Origin: Thermoleophilaceae bacterium
GTDB lineage: Bacteria > Actinomycetota > Thermoleophilia > Solirubrobacterales > Thermoleophilaceae
NCBI GenBank assembly: GCA_013812065.1
Contig: JACCUC010000125.1
Coordinates: 1 to 12,070, forward strand
Direction of reading: 5' to 3'
Length of the DNA: 12,070 bases
Shown here: positions 1 through 5,745 of the stretch, piece after piece
Layout of the letters: each line of letters starts with the position of its first letter
How positions within the stretch are numbered: position 1 is the first letter of the stretch
Translations under genes and position numbers: made by a program
Notes under the pieces: generated by a model
Told to the model about the DNA's origin: nothing
Seen by the model: only the letters and a program-made list of their open reading frames with translations
Databases searched by the model: none

Positions 1-176
1 GGCGCGGGCCGCGCGAGCGCCCTCGGGGTAGCGGCCGAAGGCTCGAGGACGAGCCGATCGAGCGACGCTGAGGCGCAGCCTGATGCTGCCGGCGGGCGAT
101 CTGTCGACCCGGGAGTGAGCTACCGCGCCGATCCGGGTATTGTCGAGTGCAGGCTAAAGCGGACGCGAGGAGAGCC
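1..176. other. Upstream region, no gene recognised
   Basis: No reading frame here resembles a protein I know. Frame 2 ends at a TAG at 29-31 and frame 3 at a TGA at 69-71, so either could be the last few codons of a gene beginning left of the window, but the stretch is too short to judge. Frame 1 stays open into the next gene's territory without recognisable content. A GAGGAG Shine-Dalgarno-like stretch at 167-172 belongs to the gene starting at 177. I could not identify a convincing -35/-10 pair. Confidence 0.3.
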
Positions 177-749
177 ATGGCTGCAAAGAGGAAGGCCACG
201 AAGGCCGGCGCCGGAGTGTGGGCGACCGGTAAGGCGGTGCGCAACAATCCCTACCTCGAGCGCCTGGCCGGCGACGAGGAGCTGCGTAACAACCTGCGCA
301 CGGCTTTCGCGTCGTCGCGCAAGGCGTACGCGCGGATGGCCAACGGGCGCGGCCCGCAGGCCATCGTCGACGACAAGAAGACCCGGAAGCAGCTCAAGGA
401 CGCGGCGGGCTCGCTGCGCGAGGCTGCCGAAACCCTGCGCGGAGCCGGCCAGAAGCGCAGGCGTAAGCGGCGCGGGGGGCTGATCCTCTTCGTGCTCGTG
501 GGCGCCGGCGCGGCCGTGGCCTTGAACGAGGGTCTGCGCAAGAGAGCGCTCGACCTCCTGTTCGGGGCCGAGGAGGAGTTCGAGTACTCGTCCTCCACGA
601 CCGCGCCCGACGTGCCTCCCCCACCGGCCGCGGAAGTCGACGACGTGCCTCCCCCACCGAGCGGGGAAATCGGCTTCACCCCGGCCCCGGCGGGAGCGGC
701 GGGGAGTCCGCCCGTCGTGCCGCCCGAAGGCCCGATCGGAACGTCGTAG
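177..749 (+). CDS. Small single-pass membrane protein with Pro-rich tail, function unknown
   Basis: I do not recognise a characterised family. The 190-residue product has a charged, Lys/Arg-rich helical N-terminal region (residues 1-92), a basic cluster (KRRRKRR, about 93-99) and one hydrophobic segment (about 101-117). An acidic patch (AEEEFEY, about 131-137) follows, then a Pro/Ala/Gly-rich low-complexity tail with two DVPPPP units. By the positive-inside rule the basic N-terminal half would be cytoplasmic and the tail outside. I chose the ATG at 177 because GAGGAG sits four bases upstream; an in-frame GTG at 147 would add ten residues with no better ribosome binding site. A clear terminator hairpin follows the stop, so this appears to be the last gene of its transcript. 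The helical half suggests a scaffold or DNA/RNA-contacting role, but that is only a guess. Confidence 0.75.
   Translation: MAAKRKATKAGAGVWATGKAVRNNPYLERLAGDEELRNNLRTAFASSRKAYARMANGRGPQAIVDDKKTRKQLKDAAGSLREAAETLRGAGQKRRRKRRGGLILFVLVGAGAAVALNEGLRKRALDLLFGAEEEFEYSSSTTAPDVPPPPAAEVDDVPPPPSGEIGFTPAPAGAAGSPPVVPPEGPIGTS
609..659 (+). repeat. 18-base direct repeat, 33-base period, within the membrane protein gene
   Basis: The 18 bases at 609-626 recur exactly at 642-659, a shift of 33 bases or 11 codons. They encode the two DVPPPP units of the extracytoplasmic tail. This reads as an in-frame short tandem duplication that has diverged between the copies. Confidence 0.85.
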
Positions 750-775
750 GCGCGGCCGGGCACCGCATCGCTTGG

Positions 776-800
776 AAGGCGTCCTTCGGGGCGCCTTTCT
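776..800 (+). terminator. Rho-independent-type hairpin with UUCG loop
   Basis: AAGGCGTCC (776-784) pairs with GGGCGCCTT (789-797) through nine pairs, one of them a G-T wobble, closing a C(TTCG)G tetraloop at 785-788. The bases after it are TCTCGTT, a weak but present T-rich tail. It lies 27 bases beyond the stop of the membrane protein gene and before the next gene, which is where a terminator is expected. Confidence 0.75.
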
Positions 801-850
801 CGTTGCTGGGGGCGTTACACGGGCGGCCCGGCTGTGGAAGCCTTGACGCC

Positions 851-1300
851 GTGACCTCGCACGGCGAAGGCGGGGGGGACCTGGCCGCCCTGCCCGAATG
901 GGAGCGGCGAGCGGCCGGTCTTCTGATCGTGACCGGGCCGCACGCCATGCCGGTCTCGACCGCCGTCCGCGCCGGCGACCGCCGCCTCGTCTTCGGGCTC
1001 GCCCGCCGGCGCGAGACGCTCGCCCGCCTGCGGGAGGATCCCCACGCCGCCTTCGCCCTGCTCGCGCGGGGGATGGCCTTCACGGCGTACGGGGACGCGA
1101 ACGTGATCCGCGAGAAGCTCGACGGCGCGCCCGACATGGCCGGGGTCGAGTTGCGCGTCGAGCGCGTTCAGAATCACCTCGCCGACGGTCGCACCGAGAT
1201 GCTCTCAGCCGCCGGCTGGCGCTGGCGCCAGGAGGAGGCGCGGGAGGCCGACCGGACGGTCGTGGCGGCTATCGAGGCGCTCGCCCGCGCGCGAGCGTGA
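851..1300 (+). CDS. Putative FMN-binding split-barrel (PPOX-like) protein
   Basis: The 149-residue product resembles the pyridoxamine 5'-phosphate oxidase-related family. It has a short N-terminal helix (LPEWERRAAG), a PVSTAV strand (34-39) like the PVSxAV strand that opens these barrels, a hydrophobic strand (RLVFGLARR, 45-53), and then RRETLARLREDPHAAFALL (53-71), which matches the family pattern of a helix leading to DPxVAL. AFTAYGDANVI (76-86) would be the next strand. The family binds FMN or F420 and reduces or oxidises small substrates, but the substrate cannot be read from sequence. Start choice is uncertain: GTG 851 has GGAAG ten bases upstream, while an in-frame TTG at 803 would lie in the terminator tail. 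It is 285 bases from fabD, with a pseudogene between, so it is probably not part of the fatty-acid operon. Confidence 0.6.
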   Translation: MTSHGEGGGDLAALPEWERRAAGLLIVTGPHAMPVSTAVRAGDRRLVFGLARRRETLARLREDPHAAFALLARGMAFTAYGDANVIREKLDGAPDMAGVELRVERVQNHLADGRTEMLSAAGWRWRQEEAREADRTVVAAIEALARARA

Positions 1301-1313
1301 CCGCTCGCGTGCC

Positions 1314-1477
1314 CTGACCGAGAGAAGCCCCGGGGCTCGCCAACAAGGAGATCGGCCGGCGCCTCACCTGTCCCCGCACACCGTCATGGAGCACGCGAGC
1401 GCGCTCTACCGTAAGCTCGGGTCCGAGATAGGGCGGAGGCCGTTCGGCGGACCGAGCGATTGGGGCTGATCGACTGA
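1314..1477 (+). pseudogene. LuxR/NarL-type C-terminal helix-turn-helix, frameshifted relic
   Basis: Pieces of the classic LuxR C-terminal DNA-binding domain appear in the right order but in different frames. LTER (1314-1325, frame 3) is the usual domain start. GLANKEIGRRL (1333-1365, frame 1) matches the GxxNKEIAxxL helix. LSPHTVMEHASALYRKLG (1368-1421, frame 3) matches the recognition helix LSxxTVxxHxxxIxxKLG. AEAVRRTERLGLID (1433-1474, frame 2) matches the closing helix and ends at a double stop, TGATGA (1475-1480). The gap between LTER and GLANKE is also shorter than in intact domains, so a small deletion is likely. No receiver or sensor domain is visible upstream, where the PPOX-like gene ends at 1300. 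It cannot make a functional protein as it stands, unless the sequence carries assembly errors. Confidence 0.75.
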
Positions 1478-1480
1478 TGA

Positions 1481-1533
1481 CAGAGACAGGGTCCAACCCC
1501 CGACACTCGAGGGCGACCCCCCTGAGACAGGGG
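1481..1533. repeat. Small REP-like repeat cluster
   Basis: GAGACAGGG occurs at 1483-1491 and again at 1524-1532 in the same orientation. Between and around the copies are GGGT-CCA-ACCC (1489-1499), a CTCGAG palindrome near the centre, and CCCCTG-AGA-CAGGGG (1519-1533), a six-pair hairpin. The arrangement resembles short palindromic intergenic repeats spread by REP-associated transposases, but no transposase is nearby and no second copy is present in the window, so the class is not established. Confidence 0.35.
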
Positions 1534-1539
1534 ATACGA

Positions 1540-1566
1540 GGCGTTGCGGTTAACGCCGTTGGCGTT
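1540..1566. promoter_or_regulatory. Overlapping inverted repeats in the fabD leader
   Basis: GGCGTT (1540-1545), AACGCC (1552-1557) and GGCGTT (1561-1566) follow one another, so the middle element can pair with either flank: six pairs with a six-base loop, or six pairs with a three-base loop. A GTTAAC palindrome lies within. The elements sit 20-46 bases ahead of the fabD start codon, a natural place for an operator or an RNA switch controlling the operon. I could not define a confident -35/-10 pair in this region. Confidence 0.35.
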
Positions 1567-1585
1567 GGGGAAGAAGGGTAGGGAC

Positions 1586-2452
1586 ATGGCCGCTCCCTGC
1601 ACCGCCCTGCTCTTCCCCGGCCAAGGCAGCCAGACCGACGACATGCGCGACGAGGTCGGGCGCCACCGCCCCGACCTGCTCGAGCTCGCCGAGCGAGAGG
1701 TCGGCGAGGATCCGTTTGCCCGCGTCGAGGAGAACACCCGCTTCGCTCAGCCGGCGCTCTTCTGTGCCAGCCTCGCGGGGCTCTCGCGCCTGGACGGGAT
1801 CGAGCCCGAGTTCTACGCCGGGCACTCGCTGGGCGAGATTGCGGCGCTCGTGGCCGCCGAGAGCCTGAGCGAGGAGGACGGGCTGCGCATCGTCGCGCTT
1901 CGGGGACGGCTCATGGACGAGGCGGCTGCGCGCGCACCCGACAGCGGCATGCTCGCGCTGCGGGCCGAGCTCGATCTCGCCCAGCAGCTTGCGGAGCGCC
2001 ACGGCCTGACGGTGGCCAACGACAACGCCCCCGGCCAGGTGGTGCTCTCCGGTCACGACGAGGGCCTCGAGGCCGCGACGAGCGACGCAGAGGAGGAGGG
2101 TGCACGCACCACGCGCCTCCCCGTAGCGGGCGGCTTCCACTCGCCGGCGATCGAGAGCGCGGTGCCCGAGTTCGAGCAGGCGCTCGCGGAGACCGAGTTC
2201 GCCTCGCCGCGCGCACCGGTCTTCTCCGGCGTCACCGCCGAGCCCTTCGATGACCCAGCCCGGCAGCTCGCGCAGAGCCTGACCTGTCCGGTCCGCTGGC
2301 GCGAGATCCTCCTCGCCCTCCATGAACGCGGAGCGCGCCGCTTCGTGGAGACCGGTCCCGGCAAGGTCCTCACGGGCCTCGCCAAACGCACGCTTGACGA
2401 CATCGAGGCGACGACCGCCGAGGCGCTGTCGGAGGACGCCGCCCGTGCCTGA
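1586..2452 (+). CDS. fabD: Malonyl-CoA:ACP transacylase
   Basis: This enzyme moves the malonyl group from CoA to the ACP phosphopantetheine in the cytoplasm and supplies every elongation step of type II fatty acid synthesis. The 288-residue product has the family's N-terminal LFPGQGSQ (9-16), the nucleophile elbow GHSLGE with Ser81, Arg106 in LRGRLM (the malonyl-carboxylate arginine of the family), and the catalytic histidine in GGFHSP (His185). ETGPGKVLTGL near the C-terminus is also typical. Length is close to the usual 300-310. I chose ATG 1586 because AAGAAGGG precedes it and the LLFPGQG core begins at residue 8; an in-frame TTG at 1544 would add 14 residues inside the inverted-repeat leader. 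It is the first gene of the operon, and its last eight bases overlap fabH. Confidence 0.95.
   Translation: MAAPCTALLFPGQGSQTDDMRDEVGRHRPDLLELAEREVGEDPFARVEENTRFAQPALFCASLAGLSRLDGIEPEFYAGHSLGEIAALVAAESLSEEDGLRIVALRGRLMDEAAARAPDSGMLALRAELDLAQQLAERHGLTVANDNAPGQVVLSGHDEGLEAATSDAEEEGARTTRLPVAGGFHSPAIESAVPEFEQALAETEFASPRAPVFSGVTAEPFDDPARQLAQSLTCPVRWREILLALHERGARRFVETGPGKVLTGLAKRTLDDIEATTAEALSEDAARA
2431..2436 (+). promoter_or_regulatory. Ribosome binding site of fabH inside fabD
   Basis: GGAGGA lies eight bases ahead of the GTG at 2445. It supports that start over the in-frame GTG at 2529 and makes translation of fabH dependent on ribosomes finishing fabD. Confidence 0.7.
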
Positions 2453-3482
2453 GACACTCTCCTCACCCGACCAGGCCGCCGCGTCGAGCGCCGAAGGTCC
2501 CTTCCCGGCGGGGCGACCGAGTACGCCGGTGGGGGCGCGGATCGGCTCGGTCGCCCTAGCCGTGCCCGAGACCGTGGTTGGCAACGCCCCGATCGCCGAG
2601 CGCCTGGGGGTCGACGAGGACTGGATCGCTTCGCGCACCGGGATACGCGAGCGCCGCGTCATCCAGCCCGAGGAGCGCGTCTCCGACCTCGCCACCCGAG
2701 CGGCCCGTGCCGCGCTCGAGCGCTCGGGCCTCGATCCGGCCGACCTCGACCTGATCCTGGTCGGGACGATCTCCCAGGACGAGCTGACGCCCGGCACCGC
2801 TCCGCTCGTCGCCCACGAGCTCGGCGCCCCGCAGGCGTCTGCGCTCGACGTGGGGGCGGCGTGCACCGCCTTCCTCGGGGCGGTCTCGCTGGCCGCCGGC
2901 CAGATCGAGGCCGGACGCAGCCGCAACGCGCTCGTGGTCGGGATCGACGCGCTCCGCCGCTGGACCGACCCGGACGACAAGCGTACCGCCGGCCTGTTCG
3001 GCGACGGAGCGGGAGCGGTCGTGATGACCGCATCCGAGGACCGGAGCGGGGTCGGCCCGATCCCCATCCACTCGGACGGCTCGCAGGCGTGGACGATCTA
3101 CGCCGATCGCGAGGATGGCATGCTCCACATGCAGGGCCAGGACACCTACCAGCAGGCTGTGAACCGCCTGTGTGAGGTAAGCCTCGAGGCCCTTGAGCTC
3201 GCCGGCCTGGCCGTCGAGGACATCGACCTCTTCGTCTACCACCAGGCCAACCAGAGGATCCTCAAGGCCGTCGGCGAGCGCCTCGGCTTGCCCGCCGAGC
3301 GCGTGGTCGACGTGATCGAGACCTACGGCAACACCTCGGCGGGCTCGATCCCGATCGCCCTCGCCGAGGCCGAGGCCGACGGCCGCCTCCACGACGGTAC
3401 GAAGGTCCTGCTCGGCGCGATCGGCTCCGGGCTCGTGTGGGGTGGCGGCGTGGTCGAGTGGGGTGGGATCGGTGGCAGCTGA
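2445..3482 (+). CDS. fabH: 3-oxoacyl-ACP synthase III (KAS III)
   Basis: FabH starts fatty acid chains by condensing an acyl-CoA primer with malonyl-ACP. The 345-residue product shows the thiolase-fold signatures: DWIASRTGIRERR (about residues 64-76), where the Trp and Arg contact CoA, the nucleophile Cys140 in DVGAACTAF, His266 in YHQANQRI, and Asn296 in YGNTSAGSIP. Cys-His-Asn is the KAS III triad. Compared with about 317 residues in E. coli FabH, the excess is mostly a 30-residue Ser/Ala/Pro-rich N-terminal stretch before GARIGSVALAVPE. The GTG start at 2445 is supported by GGAGGA upstream; if GTG 2529 were used the tail would vanish. The gene overlaps fabD by 8 bases and fabG by 11. Primer preference, straight or branched, cannot be read with confidence. 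Confidence 0.95.
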   Translation: MPETLSSPDQAAASSAEGPFPAGRPSTPVGARIGSVALAVPETVVGNAPIAERLGVDEDWIASRTGIRERRVIQPEERVSDLATRAARAALERSGLDPADLDLILVGTISQDELTPGTAPLVAHELGAPQASALDVGAACTAFLGAVSLAAGQIEAGRSRNALVVGIDALRRWTDPDDKRTAGLFGDGAGAVVMTASEDRSGVGPIPIHSDGSQAWTIYADREDGMLHMQGQDTYQQAVNRLCEVSLEALELAGLAVEDIDLFVYHQANQRILKAVGERLGLPAERVVDVIETYGNTSAGSIPIALAEAEADGRLHDGTKVLLGAIGSGLVWGGGVVEWGGIGGS

Positions 3483-4254
3483 CCCCGATGAGTCGGCGGA
3501 TGCGGCCACGGCCGACGAGGAAGCCCCGGCTCGCGAGGGCGCGGCGCTCATCACCGGCGCCTCGCGCGGGATCGGCGCGGCCATCGCGACCCGGCTCGCC
3601 GCCGACGGCTGGCCGGTGGGAGTCAACTTCCGCTCGGATTCCGAGGGGGCCGAGCAGGTGGTCGCGTCCATCGAGGAGGCCGGCGGGCGGGCGATCGCCC
3701 TTCAGGGTGACGTCGCCGACCCCGAGGCCGCCGAGCCGCTGTTCTCCGCGCTCGAGGAGGCGTTCGGACCGGTGATGGTGCTCGTGAACAACGCCGGCGT
3801 GCGCGCCGACGGTCTCGTGCCCCAGATCCAGGACGAGCAATGGGACCAGGTGATCGACACCAACCTCTCGGCGGTGTTTCGGATCACGCGCCGTGCCTTG
3901 AACCCGATGATGCGCGCCCGCTTCGGGCGAATCGTCAACATCGCGTCGATCGTCGGCCTCCAGGCCAACCCGGGCCAGGCCAACTATGCCGCCTCTAAGG
4001 CGGGCGTGATCGGCATGACCAAGACCGTGGCCGCCGAGGTCGCCCGGCGCGGGGTCACCGTCAACGCGGTCGCCCCCGGACTGGTCGAGACCGAGCTGAC
4101 CGAGGACATGGCGGCCGAGATGGTCAAGTCCGTGCCCGCCCGCCGGGCCGGTACGCCCGAGGACGTCGCCGCGTGCGTCGGCTTCCTCGCCTCCGAGGAG
4201 GCCGGATACGTGACCGGCGCGACGCTGACCGTCGACGGCGGGCTGTCGGCCTGA
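3472..4254 (+). CDS. fabG: 3-oxoacyl-ACP reductase
   Basis: FabG is the NADPH-dependent ketoreductase of the elongation cycle. The 260-residue product is a classical short-chain dehydrogenase: the cofactor glycine motif GASRGIG (29-35), NNAG after the fourth strand, and the catalytic Ser159, Tyr172 and Lys176 (NIAS and YAASK). PGLVETELT and the C-terminal VTGATLTVDGG are typical of FabG. The core begins around residue 24, preceded by an acidic Ala/Asp/Glu-rich stretch that most FabG proteins lack. Start choice is uncertain: GTG 3472 overlaps fabH by 11 bases and follows a G-rich stretch, while GTG 3463 and GTG 3442 are in frame further up. Placement between fabH and acpP supports the FabG role over another SDR activity. 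Confidence 0.93.
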   Translation: MAADPDESADAATADEEAPAREGAALITGASRGIGAAIATRLAADGWPVGVNFRSDSEGAEQVVASIEEAGGRAIALQGDVADPEAAEPLFSALEEAFGPVMVLVNNAGVRADGLVPQIQDEQWDQVIDTNLSAVFRITRRALNPMMRARFGRIVNIASIVGLQANPGQANYAASKAGVIGMTKTVAAEVARRGVTVNAVAPGLVETELTEDMAAEMVKSVPARRAGTPEDVAACVGFLASEEAGYVTGATLTVDGGLSA

Positions 4255-4288
4255 TCTCCCTTTTCACACGCAGATAACCCAACGACAC

Positions 4289-4297
4289 AAGGAGGAG
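4289..4297 (+). promoter_or_regulatory. Strong ribosome binding site of acpP
   Basis: AAGGAGGAG lies six bases ahead of the acpP ATG and is an almost ideal match to the 16S rRNA tail. It stands in the only sizeable untranslated gap of the operon core (4255-4303), a stretch visibly richer in A and T than the genes around it. This fits the need for much more ACP than enzyme. Confidence 0.85.
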
Positions 4298-4303
4298 AAC
4301 ACC

Positions 4304-4549
4304 ATGGCAGCCCCGACCCAGGAGGCCGTCGAGGAGAAGGTCATCGATGCGATCGCCAACCTCGGCCCCGACCGCAGCGAGATCACCCGCGACGCGAGCT
4401 TCGAGTCACTCGACGTCGACTCGCTCGACCTCGTCGAGATGACCCAGGTCGTGGACGAGGAGTTCGGGGTCCAGATCAAGGGTGAGGACGCCCAGCAGCT
4501 CAAGACCGTCGGCGACGCGATCGACTTCATCATGGCGCGCGCGGAATGA
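4304..4549 (+). CDS. acpP: Acyl carrier protein
   Basis: This small acidic four-helix protein carries the growing acyl chain on phosphopantetheine. The 81-residue product has the DSLD motif with Ser40 as the attachment site (VDSLDLVEM), the expected length, and the usual later helix (GDAIDFI). It is the shared substrate carrier for every other fatty-acid enzyme encoded here. A holo-ACP synthase is needed to arm it and is not in the window. Its stop overlaps the fabF start by four bases (ATGA), so the two are translationally coupled, while its own start has an independent strong ribosome binding site. Confidence 0.97.
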   Translation: MAAPTQEAVEEKVIDAIANLGPDRSEITRDASFESLDVDSLDLVEMTQVVDEEFGVQIKGEDAQQLKTVGDAIDFIMARAE

Positions 4550-5745
4550 GCCGGCGCGTCGTCATCACCGGGCTCGGGGCCGTCTCGCCGCTCGGCGTGG
4601 GGGCGCGGATGCTGTACGACCGCTGGAGCGGCGGCGAGATCGGCTACGAGGACGGGATCGCCCGGTGCGCAGACTTCGAGCCCGAGGAGTACCTCACATC
4701 CAAGCAGGCTCGGCGCAACGACCGCTTCGCGCAGCTGGCGATCGCCGCATGCCAGGAGGCGCTGGCCGAGGCCGGGTGGGACGACGAGCCGCCCTACGAC
4801 CCCGAGCGCATCGGCTGCGTGATCGGCACCGGGATCGGCGGTATCGGGACCCTCGAGCACCAGCACGACGTCCTCCGCGACAAGGGTCCCGGGCAGGTGT
4901 CCCCACTGGCCGTGCCGCTCATGATGGCGAACGCCGGGACCGCCGCGCTCGCGATGCGTTACGGGCTGCGCGGGCCGACGCAGACCACAGTGTCCGCGTG
5001 CGCCGCCGGCACCGATGGAATCGGCGCGGCGCTGCGCATGATCCGCGCCGGTGACGCCGACGCGGTCGTCGCGGGGGGCGCCGAGTCGGCGCTCACTCCG
5101 CTCGCCATGTCGGCCTTCGCGGCTATGGACGCTACATCGACATCCGGCGTCTCGCGTCCGTTCGACGCGCGGCGGGACGGCTTCATCATGGGCGAGGGCG
5201 CGGGCATCCTGGTGCTCGAGGACGCCGAGGCCGCCGAGGCCCGCGGCGCCACCATCCTCGGTGAGGTGCTCGGCTACGGGGCGAGCGCCGACGCCCATCA
5301 CATAACAGCCCCGGAGCCGGCCGGCCGTGGTGCCGCCAAGGCGATCGAGCGAGCGTTGGCCGACGCGGACGTGGGGGCCGACGACATCGACTACGTCAAC
5401 GCCCACGGTACATCGACACCGCTGAACGACAGCTCCGAGACCGAGGCGCTCAAGGCCGCGCTCGGCGAGGAACGGGCCAAGGCGATCCCCACGTCCTCGA
5501 CGAAGTCGGCGATCGGCCACCTGCTCGGCGCGGCCGGCGGGGTCGAGGCGGTGGCGACGGTGCTCGCCCTCAAGGAGGGCAAGGCTCCGCCCACCCTCGG
5601 CTACGAGGAACCCGACGAGGGCCTCGATCTCGACTACATCCCCGACGGGCCGCGTGCCATCGGCAACGGCGGGCGGGTGATCGCGCTGTCGAACTCGTTC
5701 GGCTTCGGCGGTCACAACGGCGTGCTCTGCCTGGCGACCGTGTGA
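4546..5745 (+). CDS. fabF: 3-oxoacyl-ACP synthase II (KAS II)
   Basis: FabF performs the condensation step of each elongation round, joining acyl-enzyme to malonyl-ACP with loss of CO2. The 399-residue product begins RRVVITGLGAVSPLG, as KAS I/II proteins do. It shows the nucleophile Cys152 (VSACAAGTDGIG), His287 (NAHGTSTPLND), Lys320 and His325 (STKSAIGHLLGA), and the gating-loop motif NSFGFGGHN at the end. FDARRDGFIMGEGAG is the usual decarboxylation-site region. The Cys-His-His set marks it as KAS I/II rather than KAS III. It is coupled to acpP by ATGA and to the next gene by TGATG. There is no chain-length-factor partner, so it is a primary-metabolism KAS and not an aromatic polyketide synthase pair. 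Confidence 0.96.
   Translation: MSRRVVITGLGAVSPLGVGARMLYDRWSGGEIGYEDGIARCADFEPEEYLTSKQARRNDRFAQLAIAACQEALAEAGWDDEPPYDPERIGCVIGTGIGGIGTLEHQHDVLRDKGPGQVSPLAVPLMMANAGTAALAMRYGLRGPTQTTVSACAAGTDGIGAALRMIRAGDADAVVAGGAESALTPLAMSAFAAMDATSTSGVSRPFDARRDGFIMGEGAGILVLEDAEAAEARGATILGEVLGYGASADAHHITAPEPAGRGAAKAIERALADADVGADDIDYVNAHGTSTPLNDSSETEALKAALGEERAKAIPTSSTKSAIGHLLGAAGGVEAVATVLALKEGKAPPTLGYEEPDEGLDLDYIPDGPRAIGNGGRVIALSNSFGFGGHNGVLCLATV

Noticed and set aside
145..150. GAGTGC hexamer as a second CIRCE half-site upstream of the first gene
   Set aside because: The partner GCACTC is absent at nine-base spacing; the corresponding bases 130-135 read GATCCG.
1269..1496. 75-codon minus-strand frame in the gap before fabD
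   Set aside because: The plus strand at the same place carries ordered LuxR helix-turn-helix fragments. The minus frame shows no motif and no ribosome binding site.
1550..3067. 505-codon open frame on the minus strand opposite fabD and fabH
   Set aside because: It is a mirror of GC-rich codon bias on the coding strand. Its translation is Arg/Ala/Gly-rich with no domain, while the plus-strand products have full catalytic motifs.
4264..5715. 483-codon open frame on the minus strand opposite acpP and fabF
   Set aside because: It covers two well-identified genes, its product has no recognisable motif, and the composition is that of an antisense frame.
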